Below, piece after piece: positions 42,731 to 52,967 of a stretch of DNA of 64,000 nt (positions are counted from its first letter, which is position 1; the number at the start of each line of letters is the position of its first letter). This DNA comes from Trichomonas tenax (taxonomy: Eukaryota; Parabasalia; Trichomonadida; Trichomonadidae). The notes beneath the pieces were generated by a model, which saw nothing but the letters and a program-made list of their open reading frames with translations, made no database searches and was not told where the DNA came from. The position numbers and the translations under genes are program-made. The stretch covers positions 1 to 64,000 of the forward strand of contig JALKBU010000064.1 in NCBI GenBank assembly GCA_023091735.1. The letters run 5' to 3'.

Positions 42731-43554
42731 AACCATATTACCAATTAAGCTGGTTTCGTTTAATGTGAAAAATCGTTTTTAATATTTGACCGAAATTGAA
42801 AATTTTACTGATATTTTTGATTATAATATCTTTCGCTACATAAAAACGCTTAGAAAAGGTTGTGTTTGGATTATGATTTACTTGTCAGATTTCATTATTA
42901 CATGACAAAATATTTTCCATTCTTCAATTCTATTGACTTAAATTATAGTTTAAGAAGATTTAAAGTTACATTTATTCTGTCCATAATGTACAGTATCATG
43001 TACTTGAATATCCATAAATAATTTTATGATATGAAATAAATTCTATTTAAATATTAAACATATCAATCAATATCCATTCGTTGGTTGCTTTAGAATTTAA
43101 ATAGCAAAGCTTCTAATTGAAAGATCTATTTCATCAATTATAATTAAACAATATTGAGCTCTATTCCAATTACAATTAATTAGTAATTTACACAATTTGA
43201 AAGTTTTAATTACTAAAATTGCATTATAAGGAATATATTTTTCAATATCAGTTTATACTTAAATTGAGTTAACATGCTTTTAGTATTGTGTAATATGACA
43301 TCTGTATATCTCAATGCCAAAGAGATATTGATCAGAATGCAAAATAAAATATTGATGAATGATGAATTCTATGAAATTGAACAAAAATTCTGTTACTTTT
43401 TGAATATATTTATGGAATTGTGTCTAAATATAATTTAATTTTTCATGATAAAATTTGCGGTAGAAAAAAATGAAAAATATAATATCTACTAAAACAACAG
43501 ATCCTAAAAATGCGAAAATATCAAATTTGAGATGGTCAGTTCGCTTTTAAAAAA

Positions 43555-45618
43555 ATGTCGAATCTCGGTGCTTTTGGTTCAAACGATTATACAGCAGCGG
43601 CCTCGAGCACCCCGATCAATCCCGTGACCGGCGAACCTGCTGTTTCATCGCAGGACGCCCAAATCGAGGAAGTTTCGAATTTATTCAGATCAGCCAACTT
43701 TCAAGACCATACAAATGCGCTTAAATTACTTCTCGCGTTGATGTCGAAGGGCATCGATGTCGTTCAGTTCGCTCCTTTCGTTGTTCAGCAGTGCGGTGCA
43801 CAAGATCCGAACGCAAGACAGCTCGCGTACGTCTATCTGAACCATTACGCGGACGAAGCGCCGGAGGAAGTGATTCTCTCCGTCAACACATTCCAAAGGT
43901 GCCTCACAGACTCCGATCCAATCTGCAGAGCGCTAGCTGTTAAGGTTATGTCGTCTATCAGGTCACGCGAAGTGTTGCCGCATATACAGGAGGCTGTAAC
44001 GCAGGTTATAGGAGACCCTTCACCTTATGTGAAGAAAGCAGCGGCCTACGCGATGGTTAAAGCGGCAGAATTAATTGAAGATCCTTCTGAGACTGAAGTT
44101 TACCTTCCTCTCCTTGAGAGAATGCTTGGGGATCCTTCTCCGATCGCTTTTTCAGGCGCAATTTGTGCTTATTTATATCTTTGTCCAAATAATATTGATT
44201 TAATTCATCCTCATTTTCGCGCAATCTGCCAAAATATATCGAAGATTGATCCATGGGGTCAATTATTTACACTCCGCGCACTTACGATTTATGCAAGATA
44301 TTGCTTCAAGAATCCGGAGACTCTCGATGAGGAGGATGTAGGCGCATTCTGGGATGACGCCGGAACAACTAACTCTATCTCTGCAGATCATCTTCTTTTG
44401 ATTCATACAGCAAAGAAATTGTTATCTTCGCCAAACCAGGCCGTAGTCACAGCAGCAACGCAGCTTCTGTTCTACTGTGCACCTCCTTCACACATTTCTT
44501 CGGTTGCAAGGCCAATGGTTCGCATGTTATACGATTCTCAGATTGTTTCTCAACTTGCACTTGTTTCTATTCTCACAATCGCAACCGTTCACAACCACAT
44601 TTTCGTTCCACATCTCAATCACTTCTACATCAGAAGAAATGATATCACAGCAGTTAGAAATCTCAAATTACGCGTTCTCGCACTTCTCGCTTCACAATCA
44701 AATGCAGAAATGATTCTTGGTGAGCTTTCTACATACACAAATTCCGACGATACAGAATTTGCTGCAAATGCTGTTAAAACAATGGGCAAGACAGCAATGG
44801 TGAATGAACTCATTATTCCTGTCTGCCTTCTTAGCCTTCTTCGTCTTATGAACCGCAGTGAAGGCCCAGTTTTGTCTGAAGTTGTTTTAGTTATTGCTCA
44901 CATTCTTCGTAAGAAGCGTGGCACAGAGGATGAAGAACATGCTCTCAAGTCTCTCGCCCGCAAGTTCGTTGAAGTCAAGGAGCCAGCTGCTAGAGCTGCT
45001 GTTCTTTCTATTGTCGGTGATATGTATGAAACATATCCAGAGTTTGCTCCACAGTTGCTTCGTGCTGTTGCGCAGAACTTCAACGAGGAACCAGGTGAGG
45101 TTAGATTGCAGGTATTGACACTCGCTGCTAAGCTCATTTCCTCTGGTGCTGACTCTGCTATCCCAATGTACGTTCTTAAGGTCGGTCAGCGTGATAGTGA
45201 GTTCGATATCAGAGACCGTGCACACTTCTTGTTGACAATCCTCAACAGCAAGTGCACAGATATTGTCAATAACATGAAGGCTCTCTTGTTCCCGAAAAGA
45301 TCTGCTCCAACATGGACTATCACAGATGCAGGTGTTTCTGAATTCCAGCTTGGTACATTCTCTCACTTCTTCAACAAGGCTGTTGCTGGCTACGATCCAC
45401 TTCCTGACTGGGCTCCAGAGGAGAGTCTTCCTCCGGAGAGCGTCAGAACTCCAGCAGAGGGCGAAGACGGTGGCAGAGATATTCTCGGCGGAAAGGAAGT
45501 TGGCCTTGCAGACTTCTTCAGCGGTGACGAGAACAATGAAGAGGAAGAATACTACAGCGATGGATATTACGAGGAAGAAGAAGAAATTGTTGATAACGAT
45601 GCTTTCTTCGCCAACTAA
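43555..45618 (+). CDS. AP3B: AP-3 complex beta adaptin
   Basis: 687 aa. An adaptin trunk of HEAT repeats covers about 35-580 (RQLAYVYLNHYADEAPEEVI, TDSDPICRALAVKVMSSIR, GDPSPYVKKAAAYAMVKAAE). DPWGQLFTLRALTIYARYCF matches AP-3 beta rather than AP-1/2. The C-terminus is an acidic, Tyr-rich hinge (DENNEEEEYYSDGYYEEEEE). It resembles the AP-3 beta acidic hinge, but there is no ear, so it is shorter than animal AP-3 beta (about 1,100 aa). AP-3 sorts cargo to lysosomes. Codons are biased toward CTC, AAG and TTC late in the gene, suggesting good expression. It is head-to-head with the AP-1/2 beta gene and flanked by direct repeats. Confidence 0.88.
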   Translation: MSNLGAFGSNDYTAAASSTPINPVTGEPAVSSQDAQIEEVSNLFRSANFQDHTNALKLLLALMSKGIDVVQFAPFVVQQCGAQDPNARQLAYVYLNHYADEAPEEVILSVNTFQRCLTDSDPICRALAVKVMSSIRSREVLPHIQEAVTQVIGDPSPYVKKAAAYAMVKAAELIEDPSETEVYLPLLERMLGDPSPIAFSGAICAYLYLCPNNIDLIHPHFRAICQNISKIDPWGQLFTLRALTIYARYCFKNPETLDEEDVGAFWDDAGTTNSISADHLLLIHTAKKLLSSPNQAVVTAATQLLFYCAPPSHISSVARPMVRMLYDSQIVSQLALVSILTIATVHNHIFVPHLNHFYIRRNDITAVRNLKLRVLALLASQSNAEMILGELSTYTNSDDTEFAANAVKTMGKTAMVNELIIPVCLLSLLRLMNRSEGPVLSEVVLVIAHILRKKRGTEDEEHALKSLARKFVEVKEPAARAAVLSIVGDMYETYPEFAPQLLRAVAQNFNEEPGEVRLQVLTLAAKLISSGADSAIPMYVLKVGQRDSEFDIRDRAHFLLTILNSKCTDIVNNMKALLFPKRSAPTWTITDAGVSEFQLGTFSHFFNKAVAGYDPLPDWAPEESLPPESVRTPAEGEDGGRDILGGKEVGLADFFSGDENNEEEEYYSDGYYEEEEEIVDNDAFFAN

Positions 45619-45822
45619 TTCTTTTTTATTATTTATTTTATTCTATTTCACAATATATTAAAATTAAAATTGTTCAAAATTTAAAAACAAATCACTTCTA
45701 TTTAAATGCGGAATGTGATAAAACTTTCGAATTTTACCGAAGATATATTTGGAAAAGTGAAACTGCAGGGATAGAGTAAAAATTAAGGCAAAAAGTTCCA
45801 GAAAAGTACAATAATAATTATA
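45619..45822. other. 3' flank of AP-3 beta
   Basis: AT-rich, no gene. Confidence 0.4.
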
Positions 45823-46045
45823 TATCATAGGAATTAATTTAAAATTGTGAGTAATAAATGGACAGAATCACCTCTAATTGAATAGTATAGTATGTAAAAC
45901 ATATTGTCAAATGAATGAAGCTGAAAGTATCCTGTGATTATTTTGAATGCTCAATTTATTATCTGATATTATTGCACATTACTAAAATGGATATTGCCAG
46001 TAAGGTTTCGCTTTTATTTTAAATAGTGTCAAGATTTTGAAAAAG
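45823..46045 (+). repeat. Direct repeat copy 2, right of AP-3 beta
   Basis: Same-orientation partner of 42311-42545 (see there), with roughly one difference per four bases and several small indels. It leads directly into decayed gene-family fragments at 46126 onward. Confidence 0.75.
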
Positions 46046-46125
46046 AAAAATATAATCCCAGTTTTGCCACAGTATGCACCAAAATTCATTTGAAAAATTT
46101 AACAAAGACTTGCTATTCATTAATT

Positions 46126-46420
46126 ATTTCAACATGATTGCTTGCACTGATTAAAGCATCTATTATAGGTGAATCTAAAGGAATAAACACACACTCTTCC
46201 CATCCTTTATCATTGAAAAATTGCGCGCATTTCCATTGAAAAGACTAATTAGCACATCCATAGATTCAATTTCTCGCTTGTCTAGTGAAACATGGATAAA
46301 GTTTTCATTGCTGGTGATCATTGTATGAAAAAGATATATATCTTTCTGGTGTTGAAAGTTATTCAGCATCTTCAGAATATGAATTTCTGTTGTCATAGGT
46401 AACAATGTTTTTATTGCCAA
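46126..46420 (-). pseudogene. Ankyrin-type gene-family fragment
   Basis: Minus-strand frames give FIHVSLDKREIESMDVLISL and then, after a frame change near 46205, WEECVFIPLDSPIIDA and ISASNHVEII. The last part matches the fragment at 6182-6415. ALISASNHVEII has the look of an ankyrin helix pair, and DUF3447-type ankyrin proteins are abundant in trichomonads. No start is seen, and at least one frameshift is present. Confidence 0.5.
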
Positions 46421-47400
46421 GACCTTTAATATGTGGACATTTATCTTCGATACTTCCTAAAACAGCATCTGAATATTGGGTATGATGTAGGATTAAAGCC
46501 AACATATTTATATCTTACATTGTGTTGTACATTCCGAAATGCTGTCCATGTTTAACTCCATTAAAGAGGAGATGCTTAATCAATCGAATATCATTTGGAG
46601 GACTTATTTGAGGAATATTGTGGGCATCAAGTTCGCCAGTTATTATCAAATAATTTACCATTCCTTGATCATTCATTCCAGAATTAATTTTGAAATGCGC
46701 AAAATATAATTCAAAGAACTTCAGAACAACATCGATTCGTCCAGCAAAAACACCAAAGCATGCATGCTTGAAATTTCCATGTGTTTCATTGTTATAACTC
46801 CAGCCAATAGATTCCATCCACCATCTGTTCACACCTGATTGATGTAAATATCTTGTTTCATCATAGAGCATGATTCCTTTTTCAGAAAAGCCCGAATAAA
46901 ATGGATCGCCTTGGAAAAGAGTATCGAATAAATCACAAACAACAACTCATTCTAAAATCAGCATTAAAAGATTCTCTTGGAATCGAATCAATAACAAAAT
47001 TTAAGAAATTGGAGTCCCTTTTACGGTGAATGAGTGTGTTGTGCTACAGAGATACATATATATATAAGCAATATCGAAATATCGCCATAGCAGATTTCCA
47101 TGAATAGGCGGAAATACATAAATAATTTGATTAAACTAAAAGTGACATTTTATTTATAATTTATTATTGTGAATTAGATTGTCTCTGTTAATATTAAAAT
47201 GTTTTGTTAAAAAGTGACAATGGGATGATTACTATGTGAAATATTCTCGATGGTTTGCATGTTCAGCAAACTTTCCATTTGAAGGAGTTATGAGGGTTTT
47301 ATTGTCAACATACTGACCACGGAAGGTGCCGCCACTCTCTAATACAAATGTATGACGAAAGCAAAACACATTGATAAGATATATTATTTAAATACCAATA
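46360..47400 (-). pseudogene. Glycosyltransferase-like pseudogene
   Basis: Pieces on the minus strand line up as one protein. They are FVLESGGTFRGQYVDNKTL (about 47350), SNFLNFVIDSIPRESFNADF (about 47000), VVVCDLFDTLFQGDPFYSGF (about 46930), WWMESIGW, HACFGVFAGRIDVVLKFF and GMNDQGMVNYL. After a TAA at 46515-46517, the same frame continues with QYSDAVLGSIEDKCPHIKG. The DLFDTLFQGDPF motif resembles the metal-binding DxD region of nucleotide-diphospho-sugar transferases, and DQGMVNYL their acceptor-side helix. A frameshift near 46950, the TAA and other gaps disable it. It could alternatively be a trichomonad-specific family with only superficial similarity. Confidence 0.6.
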
Positions 47401-48019
47401 ATGAAAATCTTGATTTTTTTACTGCTCAAGTGATAATTGTTTATTATTTATTTAGTAACAATGTATTGAATGATTTCTGTTAATCCAATTCTTAAAAGAA
47501 TGTTCACCCATCATAATCATGACCATGATAAACATTGAAATCTGTTTTAGTGATCGAAATTCTCTTGATTAATTTCATTTGAGCAATATTGCGATTTTAT
47601 TTTTCATTCCATGCATATTATATTTATTGGCATTGCCAACAATTTATTTGCTGCCTGTTTTTAATCTTGTCCATTCACAGGTCATTTCATTATCATTTGG
47701 AAAATGTTAAGATCATCAAATGTAGTATATGCTATTAAGAAATTTAATATTATAATTCACTATTTCGATATGATGAGATCTACACTACGCATTTCTTCAT
47801 TCGATATTGATAATAAATGGATTTTGAGCGATGAAAAATCGACCAATATTTATGGATTTTATTATCAATTATTTCATCTTAGAAAAACATATCTAGTAAG
47901 GAAATGTACCATAAAATGCAAAATCAGAGCTTTTTTCGACTAATTCAATTGATGTTAAAGACAGATGGTTACATAACGTTATTGAAGGTTAAATTGCCTT
48001 AAAATATAAAACTTAAAGT
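47401..48019. other. AT-rich spacer
   Basis: A short ORF at 47704-47943 has no family resemblance and poor composition for coding. Nothing else was seen. Confidence 0.4.
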
Positions 48020-48022
48020 TGA

Positions 48023-49066
48023 TTCTTGGTCCTTCAGTGCACTCCATTTCCTCAAACAGGCTTTGTATATAATAACTATCTCAGCCTCCCCTATTGCTAC
48101 ACAATTGCAGCCACTGGCTCTGGTTTCCAAATTGCGAATTTTGTTGCTGGAGAATATATCATTGAACTTTGGGGAGCCAGCGGCCGCAATATAACATATT
48201 CGTTTGATGGCTATATAGCATGCGCTGGACTGGGTGGTTATACTAAAGGAAAATTGACCCTTAAAAAGCCTCAGTCATTCGCCTTCTTTATTGGAACGAC
48301 AGGAGGTGCTTCTATTGAAAGTCAGAACATACCTGGTGCAGCAGGTTACAATGGAGGTGCCCCTGGTGTTGCTGATAATGTCAATTATGATGCACCGAAT
48401 GGTGGATCAGGAGGTGCAACCGATATGAGAATATTCACTTCTGCCAATACTCCGACAAAATTTGACAGAATTATGGTCGCGGGTGGAGGTGGAAGTGGTG
48501 GAGTATGGTCTTATTCTGGATATGGAGGAAATGGAGGAGGCATAAATGGCACTGAAGGGAAAAAAAATGTTGCTGGAAAGGTTTTTGTTGAACCAGCAAA
48601 ACCAGGAACTCAGACCTCTGGATACCAAATATTTCAGGGTCAGACAGGAGAATCTGCAAATGAGCCTGGTGGAGCTGGTGGAGGAGGTTATTATGGAGGA
48701 TTTGGAGGAACTTGTGCACGCTCAAAGGGCGGTATTGGTTCCTCAGGTGGTGGAGGTGGAAGTTCATTCATTAGCGGACACTTAGAATGTGTTGCAATGG
48801 ATGGAAACGGAAATCCACTTCAAACATCGATTCATCCATCGAATATTTATTTTACTGGTACTTTGATGATAACAGGAAATAATACAATGCCATCAATAAC
48901 TAAAATAGGTTCCGATGTTTATCGAGGTAATATTGGAGATGGGGCCGTTAGAATTACAGCATTAAAATTTTTTATAACTATTGAATGTAGCAGATCCCAA
49001 TGTTATTCAAAAATACTATTACATTATTTTTATACTCTTGTTATAGTAGATGAATCTTCTATGTAG
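48023..49066 (+). pseudogene. Glycine-rich ALK/LTK-type protein, no start codon
   Basis: About 347 open codons. Residues about 25-320 match the Gly-rich domain of ALK/LTK receptors, which recurs in trichomonad proteins: GEYIIELWGASGRN, GLGGYTKGKLTLK, FFIGTTGG, GGSGGATDMR, MVAGGGGSGG, GGGGYYGGFGG and GGGGGSSFISG. The end (GDGAVRITAL) is the normal C-terminal strand, followed by a short odd tail. The frame begins after a TGA at 48020-48022 and has no ATG until about codon 133, inside the domain. The gene is therefore 5'-truncated or has lost its start. Its family role is probably extracellular binding; no TM segment is clear. Confidence 0.65.
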
Positions 49067-49899
49067 ATTTGAGATAATAATATTGATTTTAAATAAAAGT
49101 TGAAATACTTTTTACATCAATCTTCATCAATGATTTTTTTTATCGAAGTAAAAATTTGATATTACGAAACCATATTTTAAGTTTAACACTTACAATAAAT
49201 CTACAATGTTTATTTAGATCCTAAGAAGGACTCTCAAAAAGTTGTTCAAAACTATTGATTTTACGCTTTTATTTTTCATTATGATATTGCACTGTTCAAT
49301 CACATTTGATCATCTTTGATTATGGAAATCAACTTTTTTATTTGATTTTGATGTTAAATCATATTTAGTAGTTATATATCAAGGAGTTACAATATGGAAG
49401 GGGAAACATCCTCATTTACAAACGAAAAATTTTGCCAAACAGTCAATATTAGAACTTGATTTTTTTATATAAAATGTAACTATATCGGTGCCTCGCTATG
49501 AAATCATAAGAAATGTGAATTATTTCAACTCAAAGCTATTGCGAGAAGTGTCATAATTATTGCTGTCTTCTGGTCATCTAAACAGTGAACTTTTACGTTC
49601 GCCTACCGAAAAACAGAAGAAGCTTCTGATCTTCGAAAAGAAGTTATTTGTTTTGGCGATTTTCACCAACTTGATATCTCGGTTCGTGTTCACCATTGAC
49701 ATTGAAGGAAAAGGCAATGAATGGCGCATTCCACTACAACTTGCTGAAATTGAAAAAAGAATTGATGTCGCAAATACAGTAATATCAAGTGATGCCAAAC
49801 AAATTCTTCCTGACTAAAATTGAATTATTTCATCAAGATTTTGAATTGAAAATAATCGTATGTGTTCATTTTTTGAATCAAATTAACGATAGTTTTTGA
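49067..49899. other. Spacer with an unassigned ORF
   Basis: An 80-codon open stretch at 49560-49817 lacks an ATG but has balanced composition (SPTEKQKKLLIFEKKLF, LQLAEIEKRIDVANTVI). It may be a gene fragment; no family recognised. The remainder is AT-rich. Confidence 0.3.
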
Positions 49900-50010
49900 A
49901 AATTCAGCGTTTTTTGCGGTTAATATAAGTCTAATGTTTTGTGTATAGCATCGCAATAGTATATAAAAGCTATGGAATATTCAAAACATTCAAATTAAGA
50001 ATGACCATTT
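49900..50010 (+). promoter_or_regulatory. Conserved upstream module, copy 2
   Basis: Matches 29703-29805 in blocks: TTTTTGCGGTTA, TAGCATC, CAATAGTATATAAAAGCTAT, ATTCAA. It ends about 70 bp before the transporter ATG. The two downstream genes are unrelated. Confidence 0.6.
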
Positions 50011-50080
50011 CTGGCTTTGGTCCACTGAATTTACATGGCAAGGATTTGTTTTATATGTCAGAAATTTTTAATACAGAATC

Positions 50081-51379
50081 ATGAACTTGACTGATGGTTT
50101 AGTTAAGCGAACATATTATTCACTGGTATTAACAGCGCTGACGTGGGCGTTGTTTAGAGGAAAGAAAAGTCAGAATCCTTCATTCCGTTTAGTTCAACTC
50201 ATTTATTATTTTGCGTATTTCGGTATTATAATTCCAGATCAAGCAATTATGACATACCAAAACAAGTTTTGGGTGTTTAGAGAGTATTCTAAGCAGACAA
50301 TTCATACACTTGCGATCGCCCTACAAGCCGCGTCGATTTTTGGCAGTATAATATGTGGACAAATCATCGATAGAGTCGGAAATAAAGCTGTTATATTACT
50401 CAGCAGCATAATTAAATTATGTTCAATTGCAATTGTCACTGTTGCGTCACAATCATACTTCTCCATCATCAACCGCATAATGTGGGGCATCGGCATCATA
50501 TTCTCGAAGATCGCTTTCGATCATTGGCTCGTTGAAGTTACAACATTTTACGAATTAACGCCCTACGATAGAAGCATTCTCATTGATCAACGTGCTCTCA
50601 TCAATTTATTCGTTGATTTAGGAATTACGAACGCTGTTGATTCGATTGTTAAAAGATACAGTGTTTTTGGCCTTTTCACCATTGTTTTGGTCGTGAATAC
50701 TGTCTTCCTTATCCCCATTTACTTTGCTGTCGCATTTGCAACATCAAAAGATTCACCAGAAGAAAAAGATCCTAAAACAGAAAAGAAGGTCGAATCTGAG
50801 AAAGAAGTTGATATGAATACAATCAAGATGTGTATTATTGATACATTATATTGCTTGAGCACTGGAATATTCAAGTCTCAACTTTCGACTAATTTCTTGA
50901 ATCAAAACCTTCCTTTCTCAATGATTATGGCGACGTACACAGTTGCTCTTGCATTGGGAACATCGATGTATACAATTGTAGAAGAGCGCAAGCTAACAAA
51001 ACACTTTTTAGAAACAGTTTTGTTTATGTTCATTTCCGTGAACTTTTTAGGTTACAAAACTGCTGATAACGACATATTAGCATACATAGTGACAATAGTT
51101 ATGGGATTCTTGGATGGAATAATGATTCCTTTCATGGTCACTGCAAGAAAAGAATATTTCCCATCGAAATGGCGTGGGACGATTTTATCTTTAGTGAGAA
51201 CTTTCGGAGCAATCATTAATATCATCATTAACTATTTAATGACGAGAACCTCTGATTCTATTTACTTCCTTGTCTGCGCTGTCGCATTTATTGTCGCTTT
51301 ATCTTTTAACTGTTCAAATTCTTTTAATATTATTGTTTTTTCTTATATTATTATGTTTTTTTGTATGATTAAAGCTTAG
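50081..51379 (+). CDS. MFS_5 (MFSD5/molybdate-type) transporter
   Basis: 432 aa with about 11-12 predicted membrane helices. The pattern GSIICGQIIDRVGNKAVILL (family: GSLSDRYGRK..), then IINRIMWGIGIIFSKIAFDHWLVE (family: GRVLGG..FE.WLV), fits the MFS_5 family, whose plant and algal members carry molybdate. A charged loop (SKDSPEEKDPKTEKKVESEK) separates the two six-helix halves, as is normal for MFS proteins. The substrate here is unknown. The stop codon lies only 20 bp before the next ATG. The hydrophobic tail after about residue 408 is almost pure T-rich DNA overlapping that promoter. A shared 110-bp upstream module precedes the gene. Confidence 0.65.
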   Translation: MNLTDGLVKRTYYSLVLTALTWALFRGKKSQNPSFRLVQLIYYFAYFGIIIPDQAIMTYQNKFWVFREYSKQTIHTLAIALQAASIFGSIICGQIIDRVGNKAVILLSSIIKLCSIAIVTVASQSYFSIINRIMWGIGIIFSKIAFDHWLVEVTTFYELTPYDRSILIDQRALINLFVDLGITNAVDSIVKRYSVFGLFTIVLVVNTVFLIPIYFAVAFATSKDSPEEKDPKTEKKVESEKEVDMNTIKMCIIDTLYCLSTGIFKSQLSTNFLNQNLPFSMIMATYTVALALGTSMYTIVEERKLTKHFLETVLFMFISVNFLGYKTADNDILAYIVTIVMGFLDGIMIPFMVTARKEYFPSKWRGTILSLVRTFGAIINIIINYLMTRTSDSIYFLVCAVAFIVALSFNCSNSFNIIVFSYIIMFFCMIKA

Positions 51380-51386
51380 ATTTGTT

Positions 51387-51395
51387 TCATTTTTC
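51387..51395 (+). promoter_or_regulatory. Inr-like TCATTTTTC of coiled-coil gene
   Basis: Sits 4 bases before the ATG at 51400 and 7 bases after the stop of the preceding gene, so promoter and upstream 3' end coincide. Confidence 0.5.
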
Positions 51396-51399
51396 ATCT

Positions 51400-52872
51400 A
51401 TGTCGTCAAGATTATCTCAAGATATTCCAAGACCTTCAATAATCAAGACAGATGACTCGAAAATCTCCGGTTCTTCATCACCGAAACGCGTTTTGCCACA
51501 AAAGAGAGCTCCATTGCCTGTTGTTGCGAATTTAGATATTGAAACTTTAAATATTACTGATTTACTTGCAAGATTGAACTCATATATCGATCAGAATAAA
51601 CTAAATTTGCCCACTTTTAACACAAGTGAAGAAGCAAAACAAGAATTGAAAAATATTCAAATTCAGCTTCAAGATAATCAAAAGAAATTATCAATAAAAT
51701 CTAAAAGAACCAATTTCTCGTCTAAATTAGCAGAAATTACGAAACAGCACAAAGTAATTGAAGAAGAAAATGAAAAAATCTCTTCTTTTCGCCAAACTTC
51801 GAAGGAAGCTCGTGATCATGACGAGGAAGAATACAAACAGATGAAATCTCAAATAGCAGCGTCAATGAAAAAACTCAACGAAGCTAGAAATAAAAAATCA
51901 AACGAAGATTCGCAGTTAACGAGAGTTCAGTCTTCGATAGAAACTCTCGAAAAAACGTATACAACGATTTTATCGCAAAACCAACAGCTTCAAAATCAAG
52001 AAAAACAACTTCAATCAACACAAAGACAAATTAAAGCTGATTTGCAGTCAATAGAATCGAAAAACTCTGGATGTGAGCGTGAAGAAGCTACTTTGGATGC
52101 TTTGGACAAAGCAACTGCAGAAAAAATGGGTAAAATTAGACAATTACAGAAAGATTTAGCATCTAAGCAAGCAATAATTGCTCAGCTCCAAGCTGATATC
52201 AAGCAGCTTTCTGATGTTGCCGAGAAAGTCGAAATACACTACGAAGATGTTCTCGCACGCGCATCTAACTTTTCTGATTTAGAAAGTCCATATAAGAAGT
52301 CAACATCATACGAACAGCAAAGCGATACACTTCTTTCACCTTACAAATCAGAAAAATCACAACCAACCACACCATTTAAATATAATTTCAAAGAAGAGGA
52401 AGATTATGAAGCAATTCTCAACGACAATGTAGATGAAGTTCCTTCTATTCATCAAGCCCATGATGATTTATTGAAATCAGACAATGATGAAGAAGATTTG
52501 TCAACTGAAGACCTTAAACATCAAATTAAGTCGTTCAATCAAAGCCAATTGTCTGAGAAATACATTGCTGAAGAGGAAGAAGATGAAAATTACTATCCAG
52601 AAGTTTATCATTCACCAAACAAAACAGACGTTTATAATTCACCAATTAAATCAGTTTCTCAGCAATATAGTTCAATACTACAATCAGCACTTGAAGAGGA
52701 AGAAGAATTTGTTGATGATATAGTTGAAGATGACTTAGAAAAGAGATATATGTCTGCTTTGCAAGATTCTGAAAATGAAGAAGAAGATTCGGAGAATTCC
52801 ATCATCAAGGAAGCGATGAGGGTCGTTAACTATAGTGTTCAAGATCCAAAGAATATTCTTAGTAAATATTAA
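51400..52872 (+). CDS. Long coiled-coil protein with acidic tail
   Basis: 490 aa. Residues 1-45 are Ser/Pro-rich. A long coiled coil runs about 60-285 (EEAKQELKNIQIQLQDNQKK, QMKSQIAASMKKLNEARNK, IRQLQKDLASKQAIIAQLQ). The rest is acidic and Ser/Tyr-rich. It contains repeated short motifs, YHSPNKTDVYNSPIK and ESPYKK..SPYKSEK, in which SPxK sites look like proline-directed kinase targets. No family is assigned; a cytoskeletal scaffold is likely but inferred. The ATG at 51400 follows an Inr-like element; the upstream in-frame ATG at 51382 precedes it and is less likely. Confidence 0.7.
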   Translation: MSSRLSQDIPRPSIIKTDDSKISGSSSPKRVLPQKRAPLPVVANLDIETLNITDLLARLNSYIDQNKLNLPTFNTSEEAKQELKNIQIQLQDNQKKLSIKSKRTNFSSKLAEITKQHKVIEEENEKISSFRQTSKEARDHDEEEYKQMKSQIAASMKKLNEARNKKSNEDSQLTRVQSSIETLEKTYTTILSQNQQLQNQEKQLQSTQRQIKADLQSIESKNSGCEREEATLDALDKATAEKMGKIRQLQKDLASKQAIIAQLQADIKQLSDVAEKVEIHYEDVLARASNFSDLESPYKKSTSYEQQSDTLLSPYKSEKSQPTTPFKYNFKEEEDYEAILNDNVDEVPSIHQAHDDLLKSDNDEEDLSTEDLKHQIKSFNQSQLSEKYIAEEEEDENYYPEVYHSPNKTDVYNSPIKSVSQQYSSILQSALEEEEEFVDDIVEDDLEKRYMSALQDSENEEEDSENSIIKEAMRVVNYSVQDPKNILSKY

Positions 52873-52967
52873 AATGTATTTTTGTTCTAAACTGCTGTTA
52901 CATTTATATTTAGAGTTTAAACAAATTCATATTAGAGTTTATTACAAATGATAAAAAAATAATAATA

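Noticed and set aside
44368..44392. ACTAAC...GCAG string resembling a trichomonad intron 3' end in AP-3 beta
   Set aside because: The frame is open across it, the protein aligns in register, and no matching 5' splice site was seen.
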